A stretch of 64,000 nt of DNA from Edaphochlamys debaryana (Eukaryota; Chlorophyta; Chlorophyceae; Chlamydomonadales): assembly GCA_016858145.1 (NCBI GenBank), contig JAEHOE010000092.1, forward strand, positions 1 through 64,000. The letters are read 5' to 3'. Positions within the stretch are counted from its first letter, which is position 1. Each line of letters starts with the position of its first letter. Below are positions 47,139 through 55,266 of this stretch, one piece after another. The notes beneath the pieces are model-generated. The model was not told the origin of the DNA. It saw only the letters and a program-made list of their open reading frames with translations, and searched no databases. The translations under genes and the position numbers were made by a program.

Positions 47139-47988
47139 ATGTGGACACCTCCCGACTCACCGCGCGGCGTATGCGGCTGGTCGCCCAAGTCCCCGCAATC
47201 GCCCGCGTACTCGCCCCCGTACTCGCCCCCTTACTCGCCCCCTTACTCGCCCGATCGCGCGCACTCGCCGGAGCCCCGATCGGCTGCGGTGCACATTCAC
47301 GTGAACCAGCCCGGCTCCTCTCGTGCCCCGCCTCAACCGTCGGCGCAAGAGATCGCGCTGCGCCTCGAGGAGATGCGGCTAGCCGAGCGGCGCCGCCAGG
47401 ACGCCCGGGTCGACGCGGAGCGCCGCCAGCGCGCGGCCGCAATTGAGACACAGCGCCTCCGCGCCGAGCAGGAGGCGCGGCAGCGGCAGGAGGCGCAGGC
47501 CAAGGCCAAGGCTGAGGCCGAGGCCGCTCGGCGCAAGGTCAGTCTTGAGTCATGAGTCTTTAGTCTTTAGTCTCGACGTTGATACCGCAGATCAAATGAA
47601 CTACAATCAACAAGCAACTACAAATCTCAACCACAAATCTCAACCACAAACATTGCTTGACGTTGACACTTCCACACAGAGGTGGCGCGCCCGCATGCTG
47701 GCCTGGATCGCTGTCTGGGTGGACGACTACTCGTTTCTGCTGAAGAAGAGCCTGCAGGCGCCCGACGGCCGCTACTACTCGACCACGACACAAGAGGCGC
47801 TCCTGGACTTCCTGCTCATGTGCTGCCCGCTCAAGTCCACGAGCGTCATCAGCTGGGATGACAACGGCCGGAGGAACACATACTCTCCAATGACGGGAAC
47901 ACAGTACAGCCACACGTACTTTGATCCGATTGATGGCAAGTTCATCGAGCGCACATTTGCGCAGGTGCGCGACGCGCCCGTGCCCTGA
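47139..47988 (+). CDS. Spliced gene: YSPP-repeat/coiled-coil protein
   Basis: Exon 1 is 47139-47537 and exon 2 is 47680-47988; the joined product is 235 residues. Exon 1 has Pro/Ser repeats (AYSPPYSPPYSPPYSPD) and a long charged coiled coil (EIALRLEEMRLAERRRQDAR, then EAQAKAKAEAEAARRK). Exon 2 continues RWRARMLAWIAVWVDDYSFL and ends RTFAQVRDAPVP. Without splicing, exon 1 stops 18 bases after the donor, and exon 2 has no good start. The tetrapeptide YSPP only loosely resembles the RNA polymerase II tail. The function is unknown. Confidence 0.68.
47538..47679 (+). other. Predicted spliceosomal intron (142 bp)
   Basis: The donor is CAAG|GTCAGT and the acceptor is TTCCACACAG|AGG, with TTGACGTTGAC before the acceptor as possible branch region. 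Both junctions are phase 0. The interval holds in-frame stops and is AT-richer than the exons. Confidence 0.65.
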
Positions 47989-48015
47989 GCCAGACTGTTG
48001 AGACTCAAATGTCTA

Positions 48016-48336
48016 CACTCGGCAAAGTCTCTTTTGAGACACCTCAGAATATCACCCGCTTCCAACTTCTGTGTGTATAGATCGGGCCTAGGGACCGAGG
48101 ACCTCGCGTCTCTTTGCACCCGCGACTTCGCGACACGAGCAGACACGAGACCCGGATCCAACGCTAGGGCCTTGTTCATTGCTTCCTCAGCGGCCAGCCT
48201 ACATCTCTAGAGACACAAGCCATCGCCTCCGCAGTAGAGCTCTCCTTCAAGACGCCTCTACCCCCCTAGCATTCGGTTTAGCACAAGGTGTTGATCTGAC
48301 GACCACGGGGTGTAACAAAATTCATTTGACAGTGTG
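48016..48336. mobile_element. MITE-like element, short form
   Basis: The left end CACTCGGCAAAGTCTCTTTTGA has TA outside (48014-48015). The right end CAAAATTCATTTGACAGTGTG has TA outside (48337-48338). The body matches 38968-39240. It begins 27 bases after the stop of the spliced gene. Confidence 0.72.
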
Positions 48337-48399
48337 TAACAGAAACTCTTTCAAACAAACGTAGACGTAGTCTGATCCAGACACTCGCACCGTAGACAC

Positions 48400-48790
48400 T
48401 CGATCATGGTGCTTTGTGGAAGCCATCTGGTCATCGCTTCCTCGGACAATTGTAATTGCATGGGCACACTTTGATGTCCAATCTGCTTCACCCGTACACT
48501 TGCAATTGTCCATGATGAGATGTCCAGTGATGTCCTCATGTGTGCAAGACTCTATATCATGTGCAGCATGACTGGGTTTATAGATCGACCTGTTCGACTG
48601 CGCACCGATGCGGTTGGAGAGCATGCAGAGCATCTTGAAGCAGTCTGCCTTACTGCTTGAAGCAGTAAGATGGTCTCCAAGCGACTCTTCCCACGGGCTT
48701 TGGTCTGCTCGGGGTCCCTGGTCCCTGTGTAGTCGACCTCTTGTGTGTACGTCTTGACCAGCCCGTCAACAGCAGCCAACGTCTACAGAA
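48400..48790 (-). pseudogene. Second copy of the degraded MSV199 composite
   Basis: VDGLVKTYTQEVDYTGTRDP, a frameshift with a small local duplication (CTTGAAGCAGT twice near 48632-48665), then MLCMLSNRIGAQSNR and AHDIESCTHEDITGHLIMD. It is nearly identical to 22110-22420, so it is a recent segmental copy of an already decayed gene. Confidence 0.65.
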
Positions 48791-49070
48791 TGACTCAGAA
48801 CGCTCTCTTCGCTCAGGAACGCTCTCAGCTTGCCCTGGCTGCTCTGGTGTCGTTCGGACGTTTCATTCTTTGGCGGTGGCACAGAGCTGATCAGCAGACA
48901 TTGACACCGTCAACAGCAGCCAACGTCGACAGATCGAGCAGCATGGCCGCTACCAAAATACCAAAAATACTCCGATTCTGAGAAAAAACAAACAGGACCT
49001 GACGTGCTCACAATCGTCATGATGAGTCACATGAGTTTTAGTTTGAGGCCAAGTCGTAAGGAGCTCTTGG
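48791..49070. other. Partial duplicate sequence, no gene seen
   Basis: GTCAACAGCAGCCAACGTC occurs twice (48766, 48906), and GCTCTGGTGTCGTTC resembles 22480-22497. No supported frame was found. Confidence 0.4.
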
Positions 49071-49907
49071 CTACCCAGCAGTGTCCGCAGAGAGGACCAC
49101 ATAGTATCCGCCCCTCATCCGCGGCGCCTTGCGGCTCGTATAGACGCGCTTGGTCTGGGCAACGGAGTCGCACTCATTAATCAGGCGCTTTATCATGTCC
49201 AGGTCCGCCTGATAGACTTCTTTGTACTTCCGGTACTGGTGCTCGCGCAGCATGGCTTTGAGACAACCCTCCACAGCGCGGTGGTTGTCCGTGCGGAATT
49301 TGTAGAGGACCTCCACGCCGTCCACGGAGCCAGTATTGTAGGTGGAAAGACGCTTGTTCAGGTCCTGCGTCCTCCCGATCTTGTAGACGCTATCCTTGTC
49401 CATGGACGCGCGTAGGACATAGATGTATCCCGCGCTGTCGGCGGGGTCGGGGGGCTGTAGTGAACGTTCGAGATCGCGAATCTCCGCAACCATGCCCTTC
49501 TGCAGCGCGATCCTGTAGCGCACAATGAGAGACTCCATCTCGATGAAGTAGGTGCGCACCTCCTCGGCACGCTTGGAGCGCGAGAGCATGCATACGCGCT
49601 TGAAGCAGTCGGGCGAGAGCAGGACCTTCTTGCAGGCGTTGCCACCATACTTTTTTACGGCGGTCGTTGGGCGAGGCTGCTTCATCACGCTGTAGTCGAT
49701 CCCCTCGGTGTAGTTCTCACGGAGGGTCCGGAGGAGATTGAACTTCTGGACGCCCAGCCATGTGGCAGCCTGCTCGCCGTCAATGACCATGTCCGTTTGT
49801 ATTGTGGTGGGGTCGTACATTGACAGGAAGCTGTCCATGAACGCGTTGGGGATGACGGCGTGCTCCTTGAGGAAGGCACGCAGCCTGTCAAGCCCGTCTG
49901 TACTCAT
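49071..49907 (-). CDS. MSV199-T5orf172 protein, paralogue outside the palindrome
   Basis: The product is 278 residues. MSV199 is at about residues 38-140 (MVIDGEQAATWLGVQKFNLL, KVLLSPDCFKRVCMLSRSK, AEEVRTYFIEMESLIVRYR). T5orf172 is at about 163-250 (YIYVLRASMDKDSVYKIGRT, LSTYNTGS, REHQYRKYKEVYQADLDMIK). It is about 60% identical by eye to 20872-21738, and the gene is intact. A 12-bp AT-rich hairpin lies four bases before the start codon. Confidence 0.85.
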   Translation of the reverse strand: MSTDGLDRLRAFLKEHAVIPNAFMDSFLSMYDPTTIQTDMVIDGEQAATWLGVQKFNLLRTLRENYTEGIDYSVMKQPRPTTAVKKYGGNACKKVLLSPDCFKRVCMLSRSKRAEEVRTYFIEMESLIVRYRIALQKGMVAEIRDLERSLQPPDPADSAGYIYVLRASMDKDSVYKIGRTQDLNKRLSTYNTGSVDGVEVLYKFRTDNHRAVEGCLKAMLREHQYRKYKEVYQADLDMIKRLINECDSVAQTKRVYTSRKAPRMRGGYYVVLSADTAG

Positions 49908-49910
49908 GTG

Positions 49911-49942
49911 TTTTTATTTATTCAATGTGCAATAAATAAAAA
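49911..49942. promoter_or_regulatory. 12-bp AT-rich hairpin at start codon
   Basis: TTTTTATTTATT, loop CAATGTGC and AATAAATAAAAA are a perfect inverted repeat ending just upstream of the ATG at 49907. It has the same position and stem length as 20843-20870 but a different sequence. Confidence 0.6.
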
Positions 49943-50028
49943 TGAGCAGACGCCACCGACATAATGCCATATACTCTTGAGGGGTGAAAGCTCGTGCCTC
50001 AAGCCTGATGTCTCCACGAACCCTCATA

Positions 50029-50200
50029 CACTCGACCAAGTGAATTCTGAGACACCTCAGAACCACCAAGAACTTCTGTGTGTATAGGTCGGGCCTCCCC
50101 TCGCGTCTCTATCACCCTAGCAGACACGAGACCTCTATTCCCAAGACCAACACTGGGGCCTTGTTCTTTGCTTCCTCAGCCAACAGCCTCCGCCCTAAGC
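50029..50200. mobile_element. MITE-like element, 3' part diverged
   Basis: TA then CACTCGACCAAGTGAATTCTGA (19 of 22 against the 38968 end), followed by GACACCTCAGAACCACC, TGTGTATAGGTCGGGC and CAGACACGAGACC. A further CACTCTGACAAG end with TA in front lies at 50348-50361. Confidence 0.65.
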
Positions 50201-50577
50201 CCTTCAGACATTCGGGCATTAGCCGCCAGCCCCGCCGACTCCGCCACGACCGGAATGTACGTCCTGCTCGTTCCCCTGCCGGCCGTCGAGAGCCCGATCT
50301 AGTGAGACGGACCTTGTGGTGACACTACACTTTGCCGTAAATTTTGTTACACTCTGACAAGGCCCTTGGGCCCAGGTCTGTCCCGATCATCTCCACCATC
50401 ATCAGGGTCCACCATGGTCAACTCCTCTCTGTCACAAACCTAAAAGCTGAGGAAAGCTTTATTTGCCTGTCCACAGACGACCTCACACAGGACCTGACGT
50501 GCTCACAAGGGATGAGGAACATGATGACCTATGAGTCCAGAAGCTAGCATGTTCATCAGAGTCAATCTCAATCATCA
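50201..50577. other. No gene seen
   Basis: This is a mix of end-like words of the MITE family (TACACTTTGCCG, TTTTGTTACACTCTGACAAG) and unassigned sequence. Confidence 0.4.
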
Positions 50578-50665
50578 TTATGTCTTGATGGTTTCAGCTC
50601 AAAGGCGGATGCCCAAGATGTCACATGCACGGGACGCCCAAAGATGCGCGAGTAGCATGCAATGA
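50578..50665 (-). pseudogene. C-terminal fragment of GNAT acetyltransferase
   Basis: CYSRIFGRPVHVTSWASAFE matches the end of 44072-44440 (CYTRIFGPPVHVTSGTTAFE). A MITE-family sequence starts at about 50672 where the rest of the gene should be, so the insertion or a linked deletion removed it. Confidence 0.65.
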
Positions 50666-50671
50666 CAGTAC

Positions 50672-50776
50672 ACTCGTTCCAACTTCCGTGTGTATAGATC
50701 GGGCCTAGGGACCGAGGACCTCGCGTCTCTTTGCACCCGCGACTTCGCGACACTAGCAGACACGAGACCTCTACCC
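50672..50776. mobile_element. MITE-family fragment
   Basis: CCAACTTCCGTGTGTATAGA, TCGGGCCTAGGGACCGAGGA and GACACGAGACCTCTACCC match 48060-48150. It lacks both ends and directly abuts the 3' end of the ankyrin-like gene. Confidence 0.65.
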
Positions 50777-50777
50777 A

Positions 50778-51653
50778 TCAAACTTCCTCCTTGCCCCGAC
50801 AAAAGTGCGTCGCGTGGTAACTCTCCAGCTCCGCCTTCACCTCGGCGCTCTTGGACCAGGCCATGCACCGCTCGACCGCGTCCTTGCCGATCAAGGCGTC
50901 CGCATCGCACGCCATCGCCAGCAGGAAGCGCACGAGGTCCGCGCGGTTCGCCATGACCGCGTGCCACAATGCGTTGTACGTGTCCAGGCGCTTGTCGCGC
51001 TTGACCAGGGCGCCCAGTTCGTCGTAGAGGTTGACGTACTCCTCCTCCGGCAGATGCGTCGCAACCGCCAGCGCGTCCGGCAGTAAAAACCGTGCAATCT
51101 CCGTGCCGACGGTCCGCATGTCCGCCCTCACGGTGAACCGCTCACGATTGAGATACACCTGGCGCCGCTGCAGCAGCACGTCCACCACGGCGGGCCCAAA
51201 GTGCCACGCGACGGTCAGGAGCCGCAGGTACGTCAGTGTGCTGTCCGCCGAATCGAGTGCGTCCAACATGTCAAAGACGCGCTCGACATTACCGACCAGC
51301 ATGTAATCCACCATGTCGGCCTCGGCCGGGTCGTAGGTGGCGTAGCTCGCGAAGACCGCCCGCTCTTGACTGTCTGGGCGCTCCCGGCCATCCTCCTGGA
51401 AGATGATCTCGCCATGCGTTCTCATTTGGAGGTCATCCCGGCGCAGCACGCTCGGATGCTTGAGGCAGACCTTCACGTCGTCCTCGGAGAGCGCCAGGTC
51501 CTCACCGGGCGCCGGCGTGGACTCGGGCGTTGCATAGACAATGCAGATCGCTCGCTCGTTCGCCACGTCCTCCAGCAACGCCACGGTCGTGCTCCGCCCA
51601 GTGCTCCAGACGCTCACGCTCTTGTGCGCGTGAGGGTAGATCTGCAAAGACAT
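50778..51653 (-). CDS. Ankyrin-like helical protein
   Basis: The product is 291 residues from MSLQIYPHAHK. The N-terminal ~110 residues are unrecognised. The rest is built from helix pairs; the best ankyrin-like unit is YNALWHAVMANRADLVRFLL (about residue 230), with YMLVGNVERVFDMLDAL and VAWHFGPAVVDVLLQRR as weaker ones. The start codon region (ATGTCTTTGCAG) also looks like a splice acceptor; a possible first exon at 51743-51811 would join in phase. Confidence 0.62.
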   Translation of the reverse strand: MSLQIYPHAHKSVSVWSTGRSTTVALLEDVANERAICIVYATPESTPAPGEDLALSEDDVKVCLKHPSVLRRDDLQMRTHGEIIFQEDGRERPDSQERAVFASYATYDPAEADMVDYMLVGNVERVFDMLDALDSADSTLTYLRLLTVAWHFGPAVVDVLLQRRQVYLNRERFTVRADMRTVGTEIARFLLPDALAVATHLPEEEYVNLYDELGALVKRDKRLDTYNALWHAVMANRADLVRFLLAMACDADALIGKDAVERCMAWSKSAEVKAELESYHATHFCRGKEEV

Positions 51654-51687
51654 TGGTACTACTGTAATTCTCTCGAACTCAAGTGAG

Positions 51688-51732
51688 TCCGTGCGAGTCC
51701 GTGCGAGTCCGTGCGAGTCCGTGCGAGTCCCG
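51688..51732. repeat. 10-bp tandem repeat
   Basis: GAGTCCGTGC occurs about four and a half times upstream of the ankyrin-like gene, inside the proposed intron or leader. Confidence 0.85.
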
Positions 51733-51967
51733 ATGAACGGACCTGGTGAAAGCGCTCCTCGTCCGTGACGGGCGTCTTGTTCTTTTTCTTGTTCTTAGTC
51801 TTCCGCGTCATGCTGTGTCGGCTTTGCTTTACGACTTGACGAGTGGACGACTTTGGGACTTTGAGACTGTAATTCAAACCTCAAACTCACTTTAGACTCA
51901 GTTAGAGTCTAAAGTCTAGGTGCATGGGCGGCACATGGACTCTCCTGCCGTACAGCTGAATGTTGCT

Positions 51968-52032
51968 GTGTGTTGCAGCAACCCGCTCAAGGTAAACAAG
52001 GTAAACAAGGTAAACAAGGTAAACAAGGTAAA
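51968..52032. repeat. AAGGTAAAC iterons
   Basis: GTTGCTGTGTGTTGCAGCAA then CCCGCTC is followed by five AAGGTAAAC words. It is a compressed form of the repeat at 31950-32388. Confidence 0.85.
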
Positions 52033-52425
52033 TCGCGGCAGCCGCGTCCAAGTACGCCGCCGCCGCGAGGACGGCCTCGCTCGATCGCCTCGCAGAACCA
52101 GGCGACGGCGCCATCGCGCACAATGTTCTCGGAACTCGAGGCTCTTACAAGTTTGATCTACACTCGGTCCGATCCAGAATGAAACACCCTCATTTCGACC
52201 GTCTTTCGGTGGCACCGCCACCGTCTGTCAAGCTCTTCACTGGCTGTGCACCCGACCGGGTCATGTGAGCACAATGAACCTCCTTAAATTCCGACGGCAC
52301 TGCGCGGCGGCTTCACGGGATGTGTCTCCTGCACGAGGGTCGCATGCGCCGCCATCGTCTCCAGCGTACGCTGCGACGGTGGTGATGCCTGCATTGACAA
52401 CATCCATATGCGGTAGTCTGTGGGT
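52033..52425. other. No supported gene
   Basis: GAAACACCCTCATTTCGACC then GTCTTTCGGTGG (52182-52213) is an inverted copy of 41199-41230. Frames here lack clear coding features. Confidence 0.35.
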
Positions 52426-52731
52426 TTATGAACCATACCTTTGACGCCGTCTTGCTGCGTCTTGACGTGCTTGATCACCCCAGGGGTCAACCGCATTGGT
52501 GTACTGTTGAAGTTGCGCCCCGTCATAGCCATAGGGATTGCGGTTATAAACTGAATGGTAAGCATACTCGCCTGGCTGACCTCCACGTAAGCTTGGAGAT
52601 TTTATCCTCTTCAGTGACCTCTTTGGCTTTGCTGCCTTAGCGGGTGACTTCTTGCCCTGCTTTCTTCCTCCAACAGCAGACTTGCGCGGCTTGACTGCTT
52701 TTTTGGTCTTGGTCGGCGCACGGATCGGCAT
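52426..52731 (-). CDS. Small basic protein (histone-tail-like)
   Basis: The product is 101 residues from MPIRAPTKTKKAVK. The first half is Lys/Arg/Pro/Ala-rich (KPRKSAVGGRKQGKKSPAKA) and likely binds nucleic acid. The second half is Tyr/Gln-rich (YNRNPYGYDGAQLQQYTNAV). The frame continues upstream into a unit of the 138-bp repeat family, so that part is not taken as coding. The KPRKSA element is shared with 52935-53744. Confidence 0.5.
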   Translation of the reverse strand: MPIRAPTKTKKAVKPRKSAVGGRKQGKKSPAKAAKPKRSLKRIKSPSLRGGQPGEYAYHSVYNRNPYGYDGAQLQQYTNAVDPWGDQARQDAARRRQRYGS

Positions 52732-52784
52732 GCCTGGGCCTGATGACTCGTGTTTTCTAAGAAGTGCACAAGAAGTTTTCTTGA

Positions 52785-52865
52785 GTGGGGACATTGACAG
52801 AGAACGTCTTGGTTTGTCTTTGGAAATGCTTGGCATCATCAGCGAGCAAGGTCTGCTCTGGGGTG
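52785..52865. repeat. Single diverged unit of the 138-bp family
   Basis: GGGGACATTGACAGAGAACG, CTTGGTTTGTCTT, GGCATCATCAGCGAGCAAGG and TCTGCTCTGGGG occur. Confidence 0.6.
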
Positions 52866-52934
52866 TCCTGGCTCACTGATGGACGGTCGTCTGATGTCGT
52901 TGTCGACATTGATGAGCGCGGCATTGATTGGACA

Positions 52935-53744
52935 TTAGGATGCTCTCCTGTGGGTCGCCGTGGTCGCCGTGGTCATCGTTGCACTTCCCGCATTGTCCTC
53001 CTGGCGGGTCCGCTGCATTGTCATCGTTGCACTTCCCGCATTGTCCTCCGGGCGGGTCCGCTGCATTGTCATCGTTGCACTTCCCGTACCCCCCGCTTCT
53101 TTTTCGTACCGCGCTTTTGCTTGAGTAAGGAGATTGAGCAACACACGGTCTGTGGCGTAGAATCCCGTCAAACGAGCATCAAACTCCCGCCTAAATTGCT
53201 TCTCTTGTTCTCTGTTCCCAAGGGTATACACATACCCATCGTCGACCAGGTCTAGTGCTGTTATCGTCACATGTTTGCGCAAGTTCTTTTTGGGGTCATG
53301 CGGTGTGAAGAGTTTAGGCGTGTAATCATAGAGGTCGACCATCGCCAACCCTCGGTCTTGCCGCAGAGAACGAAAACTCTCGTGCTCATTGAAAATTCGG
53401 TCGAGGTTCTGCACAAAGACGTCCAGCACGTGGTCTTTCGTCGCTCCCCGATCACTGAAATTGAGTGATAATTCTAGTTTGGTTATCCAGCCGATATTGC
53501 TACCAATGTACTCTCGCAATTTTTTCATCTTGTCCGTCGGATTGGCGGCCCCCTTCAGAGTCCGCTTCACGGTCGTGCCCCAGCCACCGCCTACGACAAC
53601 ACGGATACTCTTGCACGGTGACTTCTTTGAAGACTTCAGTCGTTTTGGGGATGGCGGAGACCTCTTCGGCTGCTGCCTTTTCGGACTCCCAAAGTCCAAA
53701 GTCTTTCCTTTCCTTGCAGCAGACTTGCGCGGCTTGACTGGCAT
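52935..53744 (-). CDS. Protein with basic N-terminus and C-terminal repeats
   Basis: The product is 269 residues from MPVKPRKSAARKGK. Residues 1-45 are basic. Residues ~50-215 form a globular unknown domain (LREYIGSNIGWITKLELSLN, KDHVLDVFVQNLDRIFNEHE, HVTITALDLVDDGYVYTLGN). The C-terminus has two copies of a 16-residue unit (GSATMTMQRTRPEDNA) and part of a third, from a 48-bp repeat at 52980-53080. On the minus strand GTATACATTA lies about 20 bases upstream. Confidence 0.62.
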   Translation of the reverse strand: MPVKPRKSAARKGKTLDFGSPKRQQPKRSPPSPKRLKSSKKSPCKSIRVVVGGGWGTTVKRTLKGAANPTDKMKKLREYIGSNIGWITKLELSLNFSDRGATKDHVLDVFVQNLDRIFNEHESFRSLRQDRGLAMVDLYDYTPKLFTPHDPKKNLRKHVTITALDLVDDGYVYTLGNREQEKQFRREFDARLTGFYATDRVLLNLLTQAKARYEKEAGGTGSATMTMQRTRPEDNAGSATMTMQRTRQEDNAGSATMTTATTATHRRAS

Positions 53745-53849
53745 TGCTTGGCTGGGTTGTAATGTATACGGCTCTCCTTACGAGTACATCACAAAGATTC
53801 TTTGGGTAGAGCCAACCTCCATGTCAACCCTAAAAGATCGGCTGGACTA

Positions 53850-54000
53850 GACGACGCACTACTTTTTTTTTGCTTGACACTGTTCGACATCTCGATCTTA
53901 CACAGCTCGATCATCAGGACTCTTGTGAGCACTTGCTGATGATGCTGAGCATGTTTTAAGATAAATCTATCAACAGCTGCAGCCTTGCCAGTTTGACTGG
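53850..54000. other. Intergenic, no gene seen
   Basis: A T8 run near 53861 and GATGATGCTGAGCATG (53938-53953), a scrap of the 138-bp family, are present. Confidence 0.4.
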
Positions 54001-54002
54001 CG

Positions 54003-54009
54003 TATAAAG
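54003..54009 (+). promoter_or_regulatory. TATA-like box
   Basis: TATAAAG lies 48 bases before the ATG at 54051. Confidence 0.5.
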
Positions 54010-54050
54010 GCCGCGCATGAAACCTTCACCGCGCTCCTTCACACACCACC

Positions 54051-54407
54051 ATGTCGGCCACCGTCACCGCGCTCTCCTGGGGGTGTGACCCGTCCGCCTC
54101 CAACGATTTGGCGGTAGAGAACTACACATTCGGGATCCAGTCAGACCGCGTGCGGTCGGTAGGGAACGAGATCTTCTTCACGGACGCGGTGAGCCCTGCC
54201 TCGATTGAGGCGCTCATCAAGGAGTGTCACGCCGTCATCATCAGCCGCTCTCAAACCGCCAGCTCCGGCATCCTGGGCAAGAACGACGCATCCGTGGCGA
54301 TCACGGTCTACATCGACTCGCCAGGGGGGTACCTGAAAGCAATCTGCCTCAAGCACTTCAGCGACATGGACTACCCCAGCGCAGCTACGTGGATTGAGCC
54401 TCCTTGA
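54051..54407 (+). CDS. ClpP-like protein, C-terminally truncated
   Basis: The product is 118 residues. VGNEIFFTDAVSPASIEALI, AVIISRSQTAS and ITVYIDSPGGYLKAICLKHF match the N-terminal half of ClpP/SppA-type serine proteases, including the SPGG turn. The part with catalytic Ser, His and Asp is missing, and the protein ends ~15 residues after a normal helix. It could be a remnant or a non-catalytic partner. Confidence 0.55.
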   Translation: MSATVTALSWGCDPSASNDLAVENYTFGIQSDRVRSVGNEIFFTDAVSPASIEALIKECHAVIISRSQTASSGILGKNDASVAITVYIDSPGGYLKAICLKHFSDMDYPSAATWIEPP

Positions 54408-54574
54408 CTTCTACCTCCTTCTACTGTGCTGCATGGCTTGAATCATCATGAATTTTGCCCATGTTTGTGTTTGGCGCCAGAGACGGCGCTAGGACACAGG
54501 TTGCCCGGGAACAGCTGAAGTAGGAAGAGGAAAGGAAAGGAAGAGGAAACAAAAAAGCTTAGAGTTAGAGTTCT

Positions 54575-55030
54575 CTAAGCGTTGCAAGCCACGCAGAAAC
54601 CGCGGGGCTTCTGCATGCTCTGCAGTGCAGCGAGGTAGCAGTCATTGCATGCACGGTGGCCGCAGCGGGACGACATCATGATGACTGTCGCCGGGGTCTG
54701 CCTGAAATCATCGTAGCAGATAGGGCACTGCGTGTCCTTCTTCCTGAGCTGCATGGTCGCAGTCAGCTTCCTTGCGGCCATATCCTTGGCAGCCTTGAGC
54801 TCAGCACAGGGCTTCCTCCAAGGCCAGCGCGGCACCGACCCCACGGGGTGGTGGAAGCAGGCGTTGAGCCGCTGCTCCTCCTCCTCCAGGGTGTACGGCC
54901 TGGAGCAGGTGCAGGGCGGGCGGTCGCTCTTGTACTCCTCAAAGCACATCACAGACGTGCGCACATCCGCGCACTCGGGGCAGGTCATCACCTCACCAGC
55001 AAACCAGGGCTTCGTGCAGATGCACGACAT
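54575..55030 (-). CDS. RING finger protein
   Basis: The product is 151 residues from MSCICTKPW. Two Cys clusters in the N-terminal part (CICTKPWFAGEVMTCPEC, then CTCSRPYTLEEEE) may form another zinc site. The C-terminal RING reads CPICYDDF, then SSRCGHRACNDCYL and CVACNA, a C3HC4 pattern. It is a likely E3 ubiquitin ligase. The frame extends upstream to 55153 but with poorer coding quality. Confidence 0.72.
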   Translation of the reverse strand: MSCICTKPWFAGEVMTCPECADVRTSVMCFEEYKSDRPPCTCSRPYTLEEEEQRLNACFHHPVGSVPRWPWRKPCAELKAAKDMAARKLTATMQLRKKDTQCPICYDDFRQTPATVIMMSSRCGHRACNDCYLAALQSMQKPRGFCVACNA

Positions 55031-55169
55031 CCTCGTCGAGAGAAGAGAGAGTCGGAAAGTCGGCGGAAGGATGAGTCCGGCGATCAGGAAATCGAATCTT
55101 AAGAACGGAACTGAGACGCATCGTTTCTCGTCCTCAGACGTCAACTTTTGCACGAGATGGTATACGCTA

Positions 55170-55220
55170 CCTGGACATACACACGCTTCGCGACACTAGC
55201 AGACACGAGACCCCTATCCC
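55170..55220. mobile_element. MITE-family scrap
   Basis: CGCTTCGCGACACTAGCAGA then CACGAGACC matches 59325-59353 and 50740-50770. Confidence 0.5.
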
Positions 55221-55266
55221 AAAAAAGTAAATGCGTCGTCAAGTCAGTCCATGTTGAGATCAAGCC

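Noticed and set aside
47200..47270. RNA polymerase II C-terminal domain
   Set aside because: The repeat is YSPP, not the YSPTSPS heptad, and it is followed by a coiled coil in a small protein.
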